A stretch of 64,000 nucleotides of DNA from Mucor racemosus (GCA_027405735.1 JAPEHQ010000014.1:558001-622000), one strand, 5' to 3'; shown: positions 13,201-25,600, counted from the stretch's first letter. The notes: generated by a model from the letters alone, not told the origin. Made by a program: numbers and translations.

Positions 13201-13684
13201 TTGAGAACGGCATGATGCTCATGGTCAGGTTTTTTTATTACGCACAAATAGGGATAATGATGACATGCTTACAGTATGGGCAATTATACTATTATGCACA
13301 CATGGGATTAATGTCATACACATGGACAGAATTTATAATTCTGCGCATGCAGTACACGTTTTTGTTGTGCTCGTGTGTAGTTTCTTTTGTTGTGCTCGTG
13401 TGTAGTTTCTTTTGTTGTGCCCATGTGCATATTGTTATCTTTTTAGCCATATTTAGTGGGCATAACAGTTCAGGCTATAGCGTGCAGCCCACCTGGGCAC
13501 AACGTAATCCTCTTGTCACTATGAAGAAAAAATCCCTTAATTCTCTTAATTATGCCACATTAAGGAAAATAAGACAAAAGTTAAAAAAAATAAGCAATGA
13601 AAATTTTCTTATTTTCCTTAATGTGGCACAATTAAGAGAATTAAGAGATTTTTTGTTCATAGTGTGTGTGGCACAAATCGGCCG
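13200..13684 (+). repeat. TGCnCATG-motif block ending at CGGCCG, copy 1
   Basis: A block in which a short degenerate motif (core TGCnCATG, either orientation; e.g. ATGCTCATGG, ATGCACACATGGG, TGTGCCCATGTG) recurs every 20-40 bp, ending at CGGCCG (13,679-13,684). Here GTGTGTAGTTTCTTTTGTTG is locally duplicated (about 13,372-13,415). The same block occurs in both palindrome arms. A CACTA-type MITE interrupts it at 13,517. The open frame across this block is accidental. Confidence 0.65.
13517..13664. mobile_element. CACTA-type MITE, 148 bp, TSD TGT
   Basis: Terminal inverted repeats of about 57 bp begin CACTATGAA on both ends with only about three mismatches, around a short AT-rich centre. Flanking TGT (13,514-13,516 and 13,665-13,667) is a 3-bp target duplication. 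The homologous sequence in the right palindrome arm (CTTGTGCAGCACAGG near 43,790) lacks the insertion, giving an empty site. CACTA termini with 3-bp duplications are the signature of the CACTA/EnSpm superfamily. It has no coding capacity. Confidence 0.8.
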
Positions 13685-13687
13685 TAG

Positions 13688-13859
13688 TGATAGCAATACA
13701 CACAAAGGATGTATTTGTACACATTAATTGTAACTACTACTAGGGTTTTACTATCTAAGAATGTGATGTAAATAAATGTTCTGCATTGATTTACTACAAC
13801 ACTAATTATTATAGACTGAGACATTAAATGTGAGACCTATGATGAGTATTGATATAACA
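13688..13859 (-). repeat. LTR-like repeat Y, copy 1
   Basis: A roughly 170-bp unit that begins TG and ends AACA in this orientation (minus strand TGTTATATCAAT...). Related copies are at 18,492-18,668 and 48,916-49,107. A TATA-like TATAAATACAT is present in the better copies. No matching target duplication was found, so an LTR origin is only suggested. Confidence 0.4.
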
Positions 13860-14045
13860 AAGGATTTAAAAGCATACTTCATCAAGTTTACTTAGATATT
13901 AAATACTCACCATATGCTATTAGTATCATCTTGTTTTTTATTCAATTACTGTATTATTAAAAATCGAGCTTTGCATAGCTTATTATAACAATGACAATGG
14001 GATGTTTCTCATTTTAGATTGACAAAATTTACCATAAGGCGGGTT

Positions 14046-14765
14046 GATGATACGTTTAATACTACTGTAGATGGAACCAGTTAATTTAATTTATGGAATT
14101 TAAATGCAAATGCCGAGGAACCATTTGTAAGTACTGAAGTTGGTTCTGGTAAAGCATTGAATTAGTTGGCTTGGGATAAAGAGGGTAAAAAGGCGGCAAT
14201 AGGTTCCAGTTGTTTATATATACGAAATAAAGACTAAGAATTAAAATCAGAATTCAATATATTTATTGCGTATATTTCTTTAGAAAAAATAAGATGAGAT
14301 CTAATCAAATGTATAATGGGTCGTGTATTTATATGTTTTAAGAGCGCGGATATAGGATGGATATCTAGGTTGACCAGAACCAGTAACCGCAAGAGATCCA
14401 AAGATAAGTATATACAGAATATTCTTGATCGAATAATAGACTTAAAGATTTTTCTACATCAGGTATCAGTTCATGTAGAATGTCCCATACCTATTCCTAA
14501 TTGGCTGATTCTTAAAGAATATCCCAACCCTTGGGTTAATTGCCACAAAACCACTCATACCTATTCCCAATGTTGAAATAAAGTTTACAGTATCATTTAT
14601 CATATCTCCCACATCTATGACCAAGTCTGGATCATCCATTTATAACTCTAAGTGAATGATGCTATCTTTCCTATTTCCATTATGTAATCCATAATGCCCG
14701 TTAATCTAGTCTATCCTAAACACCAGTGATGGTCATTTTTATGTTTATGATATTGGAGAGGAAAG
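14046..14765 (+). pseudogene. Dynein intermediate chain fragment D2 (split by a solo LTR)
   Basis: The longest fragment. It reads TVDGTS*FNLWNLNANAEE, then PFVSTEVGSGKALN*LAW, then DKEGKKAAIGSS; after the LTR at 14,211-14,722 it resumes SDGHFYVYDIGEE. In-frame stops interrupt it twice. It corresponds to the final blade of cytoplasmic dynein intermediate chain (family pattern DLWNLN...ALN+..W...G..+A+GDS.G.+.+YD+GE). It is a captured gene piece, not a working gene. Confidence 0.78.
14211..14722. mobile_element. Solo LTR, 512 bp, TSD CCAGT
   Basis: The element begins TGTTTA and ends TAAACA, and is flanked by perfect 5-bp repeats CCAGT at 14,206-14,210 and 14,723-14,727. It interrupts the dynein fragment between codons that are contiguous in copies D4 and D7, so the empty site is known. 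Length, TG...CA ends and 5-bp duplication fit a retrotransposon LTR left after recombination. No reverse transcriptase is present in the window. Confidence 0.8.
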
Positions 14766-15650
14766 ATTAAAACACAATTTAAATTACCTCTAACGCAATA
14801 ATTATGAAGCAAAGCTATATTATCATTAAATAAACACTCATACAATATCAACATGTATAAAGATTTACAGTAATTAGCTTGAATCAAGTGGATATAGCAT
14901 CATAAATTCTTGAAAAAGTTCTCAGGTATTATAAAATCTCTTATTTTTAAGAATTGCAAGGCCAATAAGCGGAATATTAATTTCGAAAATTATTCTTGTC
15001 CAGATCATCAATTTTGACATTTTTGAATTTTTTTTTCTGATTTTGCAAATCTAGAGTTAATTATACTACCAGTTATAAAAACAAAAAATATACACGCATA
15101 CAACATTTAGCGCTCTATTTTCTCAATAAAAAATAACAAACCTTTTTATTGCAAAATATTACATGAAAATTCTTTAATCAAAAATCCGTTTTTGGGCCAA
15201 AAGTCCAAAGTTTCATTATCTAATATGTAATACTAAGCTTTTATAAAATGCGTATTAGTCATGGCTACAATTTTCTCTCACAATGTAGTATATTTAAACG
15301 TTGATTTTGGTATCAAAATTTGATTTTTCTGTTTTTTGATAAAAATCATGAGTGATGGTAAGGATAAAATAAGTCACCAAAAATGTCCGCTACAAAAACT
15401 GAATTTTAAGATCGTATGTGGTTAAATATATGAAAAGTTGAAAAAACGCCTTTTTATTTAAAACTTAGATATACTGTACCATAGTATAAGAGACTTAGCC
15501 GTTCGATGTTGCTATGCTTAATTATGACGTCGCTCTACGGGCTCGCTTTTGCAATTTTTTAATGAATGCATGATATGGCAGACGACTATTTTTCTGGTAG
15601 AAAAATGTATGTTTCTATGCTAACGGATATTGCCTATTGTGTTGAACTAC
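14766..15650 (+). repeat. R2 copy following D2
   Basis: Diverged R2 module (about 14,920-15,500), continuing from the dynein fragment in the same order as at 11,418, then departing from the X module after about 15,500 in the same way as the copy near 47,400-47,580. Confidence 0.7.
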
Positions 15651-16440
15651 GGTACTATTTTTCCCCACGTAAGAAATTAAATGTTATATCTGCATTAAAT
15701 GACAATGTTATTTACTAAAATAAAAAAATATAAAAGTAAAAACAGTAGAAATACAATTATAATCAGCTAAAGTTTTTATTGCAAAAGATTTCTCCAGAGC
15801 TAAAATAATTGAAAAGTATGAGGGTATTTATAGTGATTTGGAGAACTTGGATACCATCAGACTTGAATGGATGTATATTTAGTAATCTTCCAGTTTTGAG
15901 TACATTGTTATTGATTTGATATTTTAAGGGGTAAATTGTGTAGAGCATTGACCATAAAGGATTGTATGTCAAGTGTGACGATATCGACCTTTTAAGAAAT
16001 GGTTGTCTTGTTTATTTCTGTTATACTTATGTAACCTTGATTTTTAAGGGGTAGTTTTTATATGCTTGAATCTTATTTATATTGATAGTGCAACTTCGAT
16101 ATAGATGAGTAGTTGACTAAATTAATATCTTTGTTTATTATCATTATTGATTTGGATAGAATCCTGTTTTGATATATATGTCATTTGTGTAATTGATTGC
16201 GCCGTGATCAAGGGTGCTATCATCTACACGACATGTATGGTTCAAAAAGGTATTTCATATTTTTAGCATGCGTTTGTTATTGTGTTCAATTGAAGCGTTT
16301 GTTTATTATTGTTGTTCACATTTCAAGTGGCATCATATCTTATGAGAGACACTTGGAATTTAGGTTGTTTTATTTTTATCAAGCTTTTTTAGTATGTAAT
16401 TTCACTGCAATATCACATAGAACCATGTTCTAATATTTAA
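15651..16440 (+). repeat. Repeat Z, copy 1
   Basis: The same sequence is found inverted at 45,811-46,545, and a shortened version at about 17,600-18,028. Frames at 16,197-16,433 (+) and 45,845-46,042 (-) give similar short peptides (RDQGCYHLHDMYGSKRYFIF). This reflects nucleotide similarity; the frames start and stop differently, so I do not call a gene. Confidence 0.6.
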
Positions 16441-17000
16441 ATAGAGATAACATAAATTTAACAGTAAATACAGAAAGTATTAATAATTTAACATATAATA
16501 AAATAGATCGAATCATAGACAAAACAAATGGATTCATAAAATAAACTGAAGAAACACGTAGACCAAAATAAGGATTGCTCTTCTATTCAAATTATTAACA
16601 AATATGTCAAAAATAGACACTAAAAAACCGCTTGATTATGTAAACCATGAAGCTCAATATAAACTTTAAATCGCGAGCAAACTAATTGTTTTACCAAAAG
16701 AATAAACGTATGGATATTGCATGAAGACAATGGAATAACGCTTCTATCATTTACTAGTAGCATAATGATATGGTGATAGACAATAGACGTATGAAATGCA
16801 GCATTATTGTCTGATTTGCATGCTAAGCATCACAGTTTGACAGATGTCTTAAGTTGATAACTCGGTTATTTCTAATTCTGATAGATCACTGATAGTTACG
16901 ATACAACTCCCAGATATAATAAATAACAACTAATATAAATAGAGTAGAAATATAATAGACTTATTGCGCATTATCCATATTTTTGCATAAAGAAGGGTTT
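16400..17000 (+). repeat. Repeat W, copy 1
   Basis: Direct copy at about 47,585-48,140 with few differences (both start near ACCATGTTCTAATATT and continue through AAACCGCTTGATTATG). No coding content. Confidence 0.65.
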
Positions 17001-17049
17001 AAATTTAAACTGTATCTTTTTCAAAGCTTTTTTTATTTTACATTTTACT

Positions 17050-17590
17050 GCAGTAGGAATCAGCATACATGTCGTATATTTTCAGGATTGATAAATAATA
17101 CTTAAAACAGAATATAATTTAAAAATAATGAGTAATGAATCAGTTCTTCAACTGTATAATAAAAACAAGATATCGTTTATTTAGATATAAAAGTATGGCC
17201 ATTTATATTGATTTGACATTGAGATCCTGAGATGTAATTTAAGGAACTATTGAACCATTAGATCCGTTTGATAGTAATCTATCAACTGAAATGAATCGAT
17301 CATTAACCGTTCTTGCAGAACTTGTGATTTGTCTTGTTTCGATGCTGCGCTAAATATGCTTGGATGTTGATTTGATAGCTATTTGATTGATTAACCGCTG
17401 AGATGAAATAATGTGGTGTCATAATTGAGGTCCAAGCATTCTTGGTACTTACTGGATTAAACTTGGTACGCTAGGAGTTTCTTATATTCAATATCAAGAC
17501 TTGAGCTTCAATACATGTCGTAGTCAATAGATTGTATGATGTATTGATACTGTAGAAGATGATAACGTATGATAGTAGTAGGTGGAATAC
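17050..17590 (-). repeat. Repeat V, inverted copy
   Basis: Reverse-complement relative of about 10,730-11,300 and 48,140-48,665. Confidence 0.6.
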
Positions 17591-18028
17591 AACAACGAAG
17601 TTTTTTACTAAAATAAAAAAAATGTAAAAATAAAAGCAGTAGAAATACAATTATAATCAGCTAAAGGTTTTATTACGAAAGATTTCTGAAAATTTAAAAT
17701 ATTTGAAAAAGTATGAGAGTATTTATAGTGATTTAGAGAACTTGGATACCATCAGACTTGAATAGATGTATTTTTAGTAATCTTCCAGTTTTGAGTACGT
17801 TGTTATTGATGTAATATTTTAAGGGATAAATTATGTAGAACATTGACCATAAGGGATTGATGTCAAGTATGACAATATCGTCCTTTTGGGAAATGGTTGT
17901 TTTGTTTATTATTATTGTTCACATTTTAAGTGGCATCATATTTTATGAGTGACACTTGGAATTTAGGTGATTTATTATTATCAAGCGTTTTTAGTATGTA
18001 ATTCCACTGCAAGAAGAACCAACTTAAG
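17591..18028 (+). repeat. Repeat Z, internally deleted copy
   Basis: Matches Z at 15,700-16,430 but lacks about 300 bp in the middle. Confidence 0.55.
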
Positions 18029-18211
18029 TGTTCTACCAAAACTAATAAGAATTAGATAAGAGTAAAAGGTGAGGTTTTATTCAATGTAGAGGATGAGATT
18101 ATACATAGAAGAGATTATAAAGTGATACAATAGCTATTGATGGTGTAACAATAGCAATATCCTGATAGTACAACTACTGTAGTAGCGCTATATCTAGATT
18201 CTGATATAACA
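18029..18211 (-). mobile_element. Short LTR-like element, about 183 bp
   Basis: Ends read TGTTATATCAG...GTAGAACA on the minus strand. The counterpart at 45,624-45,810 is flanked by CTTAA on both sides; here the flanks are CTTTA and CTTAA. It lies beside a dynein fragment in both copies, at the same position, so it inserted before the two copies separated. It may be one end of a longer element that includes repeat Z. Confidence 0.5.
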
Positions 18212-18226
18212 TAAAGTACTTAAAAA

Positions 18227-18304
18227 TGGTTCCTCGGTATTTGCATTCAAATTCTATAAATTAAACTGACTGGTTTCATGTACAGTAGTATCAAATGTAT
18301 CACC
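18227..18304 (-). pseudogene. Dynein intermediate chain fragment D5
   Basis: Minus strand reads DTFDTTV..., then LNANTEEPF, with a stop where the family has the LW pair. It is the 5' piece of the captured exon only, cut by the LTR-like element, and mirrors D6 on the right side. Confidence 0.6.
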
Positions 18305-18491
18305 AGCTCACCTTATGCTAAATGTCAATCTAAAATCAGAATAAAACATCCCATTGTCATTGTTATAAGCTATGAAAAGCTTGATTTTTAATAATACAGC
18401 AATTAAATAAAAACCAAGATGATACTAATAGCATATGGTGAGTATTTAATATCTAAGTAAACTTGATGAAGTATGATGCTTTTAGATCCTT

Positions 18492-18668
18492 TGTTATGTC
18501 AATACTCATCATAGGTATCACATCCAAGATCTCAGTCTATAATCAGTGTTATACTGTAGTAAATCAATGCAGAACATTCATTTACATCATATTCTTAGAT
18601 AGTAAACCCCTAGTAGTAGTTACAATTACTGTGTATAAATACATTCTTTGGATGTTGTATTGTTATCA
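18492..18668 (+). repeat. LTR-like repeat Y, copy 2
   Basis: Begins TGTTATGTCAATA and ends GTTATCA, with TATAAATACATTC near the 3' end. Adjoins the CGGCCG end of the left palindrome arm. Confidence 0.4.
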
Positions 18669-18889
18669 CTACGGCCGACCTGTGCTGCACAAGATGGTTT
18701 CGTTGTGCCCGGTGGGCTGCACGCTATAGCCTGAGCTGTTATGACCACTGAGTAATAGCTAAAAAGATAACAAGATGCACATGAGTAAAACAAAAGAAAC
18801 TGCACACGAGCACAACGATTAGCTTGTATGTGCAGAATTATAGATTCTTTCCATGTGCATGACATTAATCCCATGTGTGCATAATAGTA

Positions 18890-20872
18890 CAGTAGTCGCG
18901 CTATATAAGGCTAACTTTTTGGAAGGAATTTTCAGCCTTATATAGAGCATAGCCTTATATAACGCGTGTGGCTTAGGTTTATAAAACAGTCCACTTTAGG
19001 TATTGAAATTAAATGTCAAATTGTACCACTGGTACTTCCTAACTAGGAATTAACCCACGAAGATCTTTAAGGTATTATTAATATAAATTAGCAGATAGTA
19101 TATAAACCTTCAGATTTTATAATAATAAATAAAACCTCTTTATTTGATTAGTTATAAATCCTTTGACTGATAATTTATTTTAATAAGTAACACACCAATG
19201 GACAAAAACAGTAATAAGAAATCAAGAAATCGCTTCTCTATTGAGCAACAACATGCTATTTGCAATCACTATTTAATGTTCAGTGGATTGTCTCAAGTTG
19301 AGCTTGGTGAATGGGCTAGAAAAGAATTTAATATTTCAGGAAGTGTTAGTCAGAAGACTATATCCAACATTTTATCCCGCAAAGATGAGATATTTCGAAC
19401 CTTTAAAGACGGTAACCTCAAAGGAAAAAGCAACAGAAGCATAAAAATGCCTCAACTTGATAAAGAAATAGAAAACTATATAGATTCAATGAGTGATAAA
19501 AACATTCCAATTAATCGTGCAGCAGTTATTCTCTACGCAAAAGTAGTCGCTAACAAGAAATACAAGATGAATGAATTGCCAGCAAAAGATCAAATCAAAT
19601 TTTCTGATGGATGGTTAAGTAATGTTTTTAAAAGAATTGGAGTTAAATGTCGACACATGTATGGAGAAAACAATTCCGTTAATTTAGATAGCCCTAACAT
19701 AATGGAAGTGCTAAAAAAGATTGAGCAACTATTGGAACCTTATGATTTAAAAGATATAATGAATTTTGACGAAACAGGGCTCTACTATGAGCAGCAACCA
19801 ACCCGAACGATCTCCAAAAAGCCAATCGGTGGTTCCAAAAAATCCAAAAACAGATTCACTGTTGGTTTTGTGACAAACTACGATGGATCATACAAAGGTC
19901 ATCCTATTGTTATAGGGAGAAGGAAAACTCCAGGAGCGGCAACAAAAAAACCAGCATTATATAGAAAAACTACTTCTGTCGGTCAATCCCATTATGTAGA
20001 ATATCATTCTAGCCCAAGTGCCTGGATGACTACCGAAATTTTTAAAAAGTATATCAAACATCTGAATGCTTCATTTGTCTATGCAAATAGAAAGGTAGCT
20101 CTCTTGGTCGGCAATGCTTCTGTGCACAAGCTGAAAATGGAATTCAATAACATCAAACTCGTTTTCCTTCCTGCAAATACTACCAGCAAATTGCAACCCT
20201 TGGATGACGGTAAAGTATCATTACACTTATATCATTGTATTCACATTATAAGAAAAACCATCGTCTATTAATTTTGTTTTCTATTACATAAGGTATAATT
20301 GCTAATTTCAAGGCTCAATTTCGCAGACATCAATATCTCAGAGCAGTAAATAAGTATCTTTCAGGCATTCAATTAGATCATGTTGAAGATTACAGAATGG
20401 ATGAGGTAGATGCGTTGTACTTTTTGGCTGATGCCTGGATTAGAGTAAAGCCAAAATCCATCAAAAATTGTTGGGATCATACGAATATTCTTAACTTTAA
20501 AATTAATAAGGAGAGTATTGATGATGAAGCGCTTCTTCCCACAGCCGAATTACCTTTAGATGATGATTTAGTACAAGAATTGAGCGATATTATTTCTGAC
20601 CTTCCAGGAAATAAGGACGATGAAGGTCGACAAATAACCACTGCACTAAGCGACAAATTCTAAAAAATTGAAAAATTTAAATTTTTATTATGTAAATACT
20701 AAAATTTTGGTCACGTGTTGTTTTATATAAGGCTAAATTTTTTTTTAGCACAGCCTTATCTAAAATAAGGCTAATAAGGCTATTTCCCTGCTAAAAAAAA
20801 AAGTTTTCAAAAATCTTAGCCTTATAGAGAGCATAGCCTTATATAGTGTAGCCTTATATAGCGCGACTACTG
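18890..20872 (+). mobile_element. Pogo/Tigger-type DNA transposon, 1,983 bp, TA target
   Basis: Perfect 23-bp terminal inverted repeats begin CAGTAGTCGCGCTATATAAG, flanked by TA at 18,888-18,889 and 20,873-20,874. Copies of AGCCTTATA recur just inside both ends, likely transposase-binding repeats. The right arm carries the uninterrupted target (TA at 43,590-43,591), as does the older copy near 13,287, which fixes both ends to the base. The element holds one transposase gene. Confidence 0.95.
19198..20663 (+). CDS. Pogo/Tigger (CENP-B-like) DDE transposase
   Basis: Two exons (19198-20209, 20293-20663; intron GTAAAG...ATAAG) give 460 aa; the join QPLDDG-IIANFKAQFRRH matches the family. Domains: N-terminal HTH (about 10-65, FSIEQQHAICNHY...SQKTISNIL), Tc5/CENP-B-type HTH (about 80-160, with FSDGWLSNVFKRIGVKCRH), and DDE_1 catalytic core. 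D191 (NFDETGLYYE) and D336 (LQPLD) fit the first and third catalytic acids. The second site reads LLVGNASVH, with G305 where the family has Asp (GGC for GAC, one transition). The frame is otherwise intact, so the element moved recently but this copy should not catalyse transposition. CENP-B-like host proteins also lose these acids, but terminal repeats and TA duplications show a transposon. Confidence 0.92.
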
Positions 20873-22768
20873 TAGAATTGCCCATAAGCATATAATTATC
20901 TCTATTTGTGCATAATAACAAAATCTGACCATGAGCATAATGAGCTGATCATATGGGCACAAATTGGTTCGTACATGAGCATCATGCCGTTCTCAAATTT
21001 TCATTGCATTTTTTACTGAAATGGGGTTTTAAATTGCATTTTGTTTTATTAATATAGATTATAGACAATACAATGTAATACATTGTTGATGTAGAGCAAT
21101 ACATGCAAGTGCCAATATGATATTTACGATTATTATTATTTGTAAATATGTTTGTTGCTGTAAACATTACAGCAATAATGGTTTTTACTCGAGCATAAAT
21201 TTAAATACCACTTACGTCTTAAATTTATATGCAAGCCAAGTCTAATATTATAGATGTTACTTTATCATACATAAAATTTAAACAAATTAACCTTCTTTAA
21301 ACTTCCTATTTTAGTTTACGATTGTCAGCTATAAAAATATTTGTTTTCAAGTAGTATAGCTACGATCATAACTATGGTTATTAGGCAAGACATTAAATTA
21401 TTCTTTTTTTTTTGCTTCTATATCATTTAGTATTTTATCACTTTTCTGGAACATTTCGTGAGTTCGTAGCCAGTTCTAGCTTTTTATTGAGTAAATATAG
21501 ACATTATTGTCTTCGATGTTGTGATCTGGTAATCAAGAAATATGTCCAACAATACAGTAGTAAATAATGACATTTGATCTTAGAATGTGGTTAAATAAAA
21601 ATATCAGTCTCTAATATAACGACTGCTACCTATATTAAAAAAATTAGTCCCTTACATTAGCATACATATTCAGATAAAAGAAAAGTATACCAGCTTAATA
21701 GTCTGATATGTCTTATCAAACGGTGGATATTATAATCTTGTTGGAATATGAAAACAAAAAGAGAGAAACAACACACGTAGAAAAGAATTTTCAAGGCTTT
21801 ACATTATTTAGCGCAATTAAAACCCTGTTAAATTACATATTTCAGCCAATGTAAAAGCAGCATTACAGCGCATTAACCCATAAACTAAACAAAATTAGGC
21901 AATATCTGTTATCATAGAAACATGCATTTTCTACCAGAAAAACCGTCTGTTATATCATAGATACATTAAAAAATTGCAAAAGCGACCCGTAGAGCAACGC
22001 CGTAATTGAGCATAGCAAGATTGAGTGGCTAAGTCTCTTATACTACTATGGTACAGTATATCTAAGTTTTAAATAAAAAGGCGTTTTTTCAACTTTTCGT
22101 ATATTTAACCACATACAATCTTAAAATTCAGTTTTTGTAGCGGACATTTTCAGGACTCATTTTATCCTTACCATCACTCATGATTTTTATCAAAAAATAG
22201 AAAAATCAAATTTTGATACCAAAATCAACGTTTAAATATATTACATTGTGAGAGAAAATTGTAGCTATAGCTAATAAATATTTTATAAAAGCTTAATATT
22301 AAATGGTAAGTAATGAAATTTTGTACTTTTGGCCCAAAAACGGTTTTTTGATTAAAGGATTTTCATGTAATATTTTGCAATAAAAAGGTTTGTTATTTTT
22401 TATTGAGAAAATAGAGCGCTAAATGTTGTATATGTGTATATTTTTTGTTTTTTTAATTGGTAGTATAATTAACTCTAGATTTGCAAAATGAAAAAAAAAA
22501 ATTCAAAAATGTTAAAATTGATGATCCGGACAAGAATAATTTTCTAAATTAATATTCCACTTATAAGCCTTGCAAGTCTTAAAAATAAGAGATTTTATAA
22601 TACCTGAGAAATTTTTCAAGAATTAATGATGCAGTATCCACTTGATTCAAGCTAATTACTGTAAATCTTTATACATGTTAATATTGTATGAGAGTTTATT
22701 TAATGATAGTGTAGTCTTACTTTATAATTATTGCGCTAGAGGTGATTTAAATTGTGTTTTACTCTTTT

Positions 22769-22968
22769 CTTTCTAATATCATAAACATAAAAATGACCAT
22801 TACTGGAACCTATTGCTGCCTTTTTACCCTCTTTGTCCCAAGCCAACTGATTCAATGCGTTACCAGAATCAACTTCAGTACTGCTTGCAAATGGTTCCTC
22901 AGCATTTGCATTTAAACTCCATAAATAAATTAACTGATTCCATCTACAGTAGTATCAAACGTATCATC
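22769..22968 (-). pseudogene. Dynein intermediate chain fragment D3 (left arm)
   Basis: Minus strand reads LWSLNANAEEPFASSTEVD, then SGNALNQLAWDKEGKKAAIG, then SSNGHFYVYDI. It is the best-preserved copy together with its mirror D4, with no internal stop in the last 50 codons. It has no start, no upstream WD repeats and no stop at the family position, so it is a captured fragment. Confidence 0.75.
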
Positions 22969-25600
22969 AACCCGCCTTATGATAAATGTCGTCAATCTAA
23001 AATTAGAAACATCCCATTGTCATTGTTATGAGCTACTATAAAAAGCTTGATTTTCAATAATAACGCAATTGAATAAAAAAAAAGATGATACTAATAGCAT
23101 ATGGTGCGTATTTAACATCTAAGTTTGATAAAGTATGCTTTTAAACTCTTTTAGAAATCCTGAGGCAAACACAACATCTTGGTCGTGTAGTTTCTATCCA
23201 TCAAAATGTTGCGATTTCAAGTACACGATGAATGCATCTTTCATCTATCTTGACCTCGATGTACATTGTTGTGTATCAGTTTTTTACCAGTTGCATTTTC
23301 TCTAGTTTTTTAATAATATTCAGTCCTATTAAACTATGATTTGTAGTATTACCAAAACAAAAAGAATAAACGCCTCAAGAGGTTTCTGCATATCAAATTA
23401 TGCAATATAGTAGCAATTATTGCACTTAACTATGCTTTTCGAAACTATTGATGTAAATCAGAATAATTAGTATTTTCATTTACAAGTAAGCTATGTTGCT
23501 TTATACAATACATTTACATTCATCCATTCAATAAATGACATTGCCTTTATTACCCGTTATATCAATCAACCAACTTCATTTTGATTCGATACATTTGACG
23601 ATTCAATGCCTAAATTACGCTTGAGCCACTAGGTATTGCCACAAAAAAATTTCATACAGGTCGACAAAGCTCGAAGCATCACAATTTGGATCATTTTTTT
23701 ATGGTCATAAATCTAAGCTCTCTCACACCACATTCGTAGATCTCTGCATGAACCATATTATTATCTCTATCTATTCAATTTAGCTGAAATATATTGAACG
23801 CCAACATCATACTTGATAAAACGCCTTGCTTTATTGCGAGTCAACACAATTAATTTGATACTAGTTTAGCATCAGCAGCTGAATCAGATAAATTTGAGAT
23901 TAGGCAATCCCTTTTAATAGTTTTGCATACCATGAGCTAATAATAGACCGTTATTATGGATACGCTAATCAAAAATGGTGAGTTAACTCTAATGGACGAA
24001 TGAGTCGATTAGCAGTATAAACGAAATATTAAAATCAATTAAAGCAACAATTGAATGAACAAAAAATGATAAACCATGTAAATTAACATAATTGAATTGT
24101 TTCAAGCGTTTTGAACTGAGTACACCTTTACTTTTGACCTATAAAAATTGATTTATTAATAAAATCAATTAACAAGTAATGCTTATGGTGTGTCTTTGAT
24201 ATTTGATAGTGGTATACAAGGCAACATGTGGTTTTTCTCTTCTTGGCTGTTGGTCATTAAACAGAATCAAATATTTTTTAGAAACTAAATAGATTAACAA
24301 GAGTTTATTCATTTAAATCAAGTCAGAAGTCAGTACTATACATACTTTTATAATTACCATTTTTTTGCAGGCAGATATCAAATTTAGAGCAAAAATCATT
24401 GATTATAACGTAGATAATGGAATAAAATGACGAAGTCTAGGATGCTTTTTTTTTGTTCGAGAAAAATATTATAATAATGTGCCCTGAACATTAACAGTAA
24501 ATAATCCATTTCCAAATAAGCAATAGGAAAACATCATGTATTCATGTACTTGTACCTGCTACTTGATGATTTCAGTTTAATTATAAAAAATAATGGTCTT
24601 TTTTTCGTAGTTTTAAACATAAACAAAAGAGCCCAGGAAAGAGTGGGGAAGAAAAACGAAAAATAATTCTAAATCACCCAATTTTGTGTATTACAAACAG
24701 ACATTTACAAAGGCATAAATACTTTTAGTATTGCCAAACAGGTTGTTGTCGTTGTTCCCATTTGGTCTCCAGAAGAGGAGCATGGGCAGAATTCTTTCAA
24801 ACCCCAAATTTCAAATTGATACTGTATATCTCGTCAATAAGACAATTCTGTTGAATCACAGTAACTCACATCTGCTTTCAACTATTCAAATTATCTTCGT
24901 TATTAATTATATTATGATTGATATACTTTAGTAAATTGACTAAAAAACCTTGAACTCATTGCTCTCCTCATCTGGGCTACCTGATCTGCACAAAGTTTTT
25001 TATTCTGCTCATCTGCTGTGCAGATCATTATGTCCATGGGAAGCATAATTCGTCGGCCGTCGTAGTGTGCATTATTTTATAAGATACTTGGTTGAGATGT
25101 TGACACTTAGTTTGATATAGTAGAATATCATTAGATGATGTTGATCTTTCAACATTCCTATTATAATATAAAATATAACTGGGCTTATTTTTATGGGATG
25201 TGATTTTTTATTTAGAATTACTGCAACTGCGATTTTATGAGCAAGATTTTTGGAATATATTATTAATGCAAAATAAACACAATTTTATATCGTAGATGTC
25301 ATGTTCTAGAAGGTTGTATTTTGATCAGTAATACTTCCTTTTACAGGCATCAGCAATATAGAGTTTCCTCGTTATGCTTGTTGGGATATGATTGGAAATC
25401 AGTCCTTATGGAGCGAGATTTAGGTACGAATCGAGATCAGTTATTTGTATTTGTCTGAAATGACAATAATGGCAACTTTGGTCTATAAAAGGTGTCATTT
25501 CATTGCAGTAACACTTTGAGTAACATCAACCTCTCTACCTTTTAGTACATAATTCAACCAATTGTTCTTGTTAATCTAAAGATCGATATTTGTACTTCAT
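22969..25600. other. Left-arm interior without recognised genes
   Basis: AT-rich and mirrored at about 38,932-41,490. Short frames (e.g. 24,731-24,931) have no recognisable motif. At 24,980-25,060 is a small cluster of the TGCnCATG-type motif (CTGCTCATCTG, TATGTCCATGGG) ending in CGGCCG at 25,054-25,059, like the larger blocks. The empty site of the right-arm solo LTR is AACCT at 25,528-25,532. Confidence 0.55.

Noticed and set aside
13212..13727. 171-codon plus-strand frame as a gene
   Set aside because: It runs through the motif block and straight through both inverted repeats of the MITE; the other copies of the block do not keep the frame.
16197..16433. RDQGCYHLHDMYGSKRYFIF-type peptide shared with 45,845-46,042
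   Set aside because: Both are parts of repeat Z; starts and ends differ and no family is recognised.
10000..18600. AT-rich gene-poor stretch as a centromere
   Set aside because: Composition alone is not evidence; the region is explained by repeats, and genes lie in the core of the palindrome, unlike known inverted-repeat centromeres.
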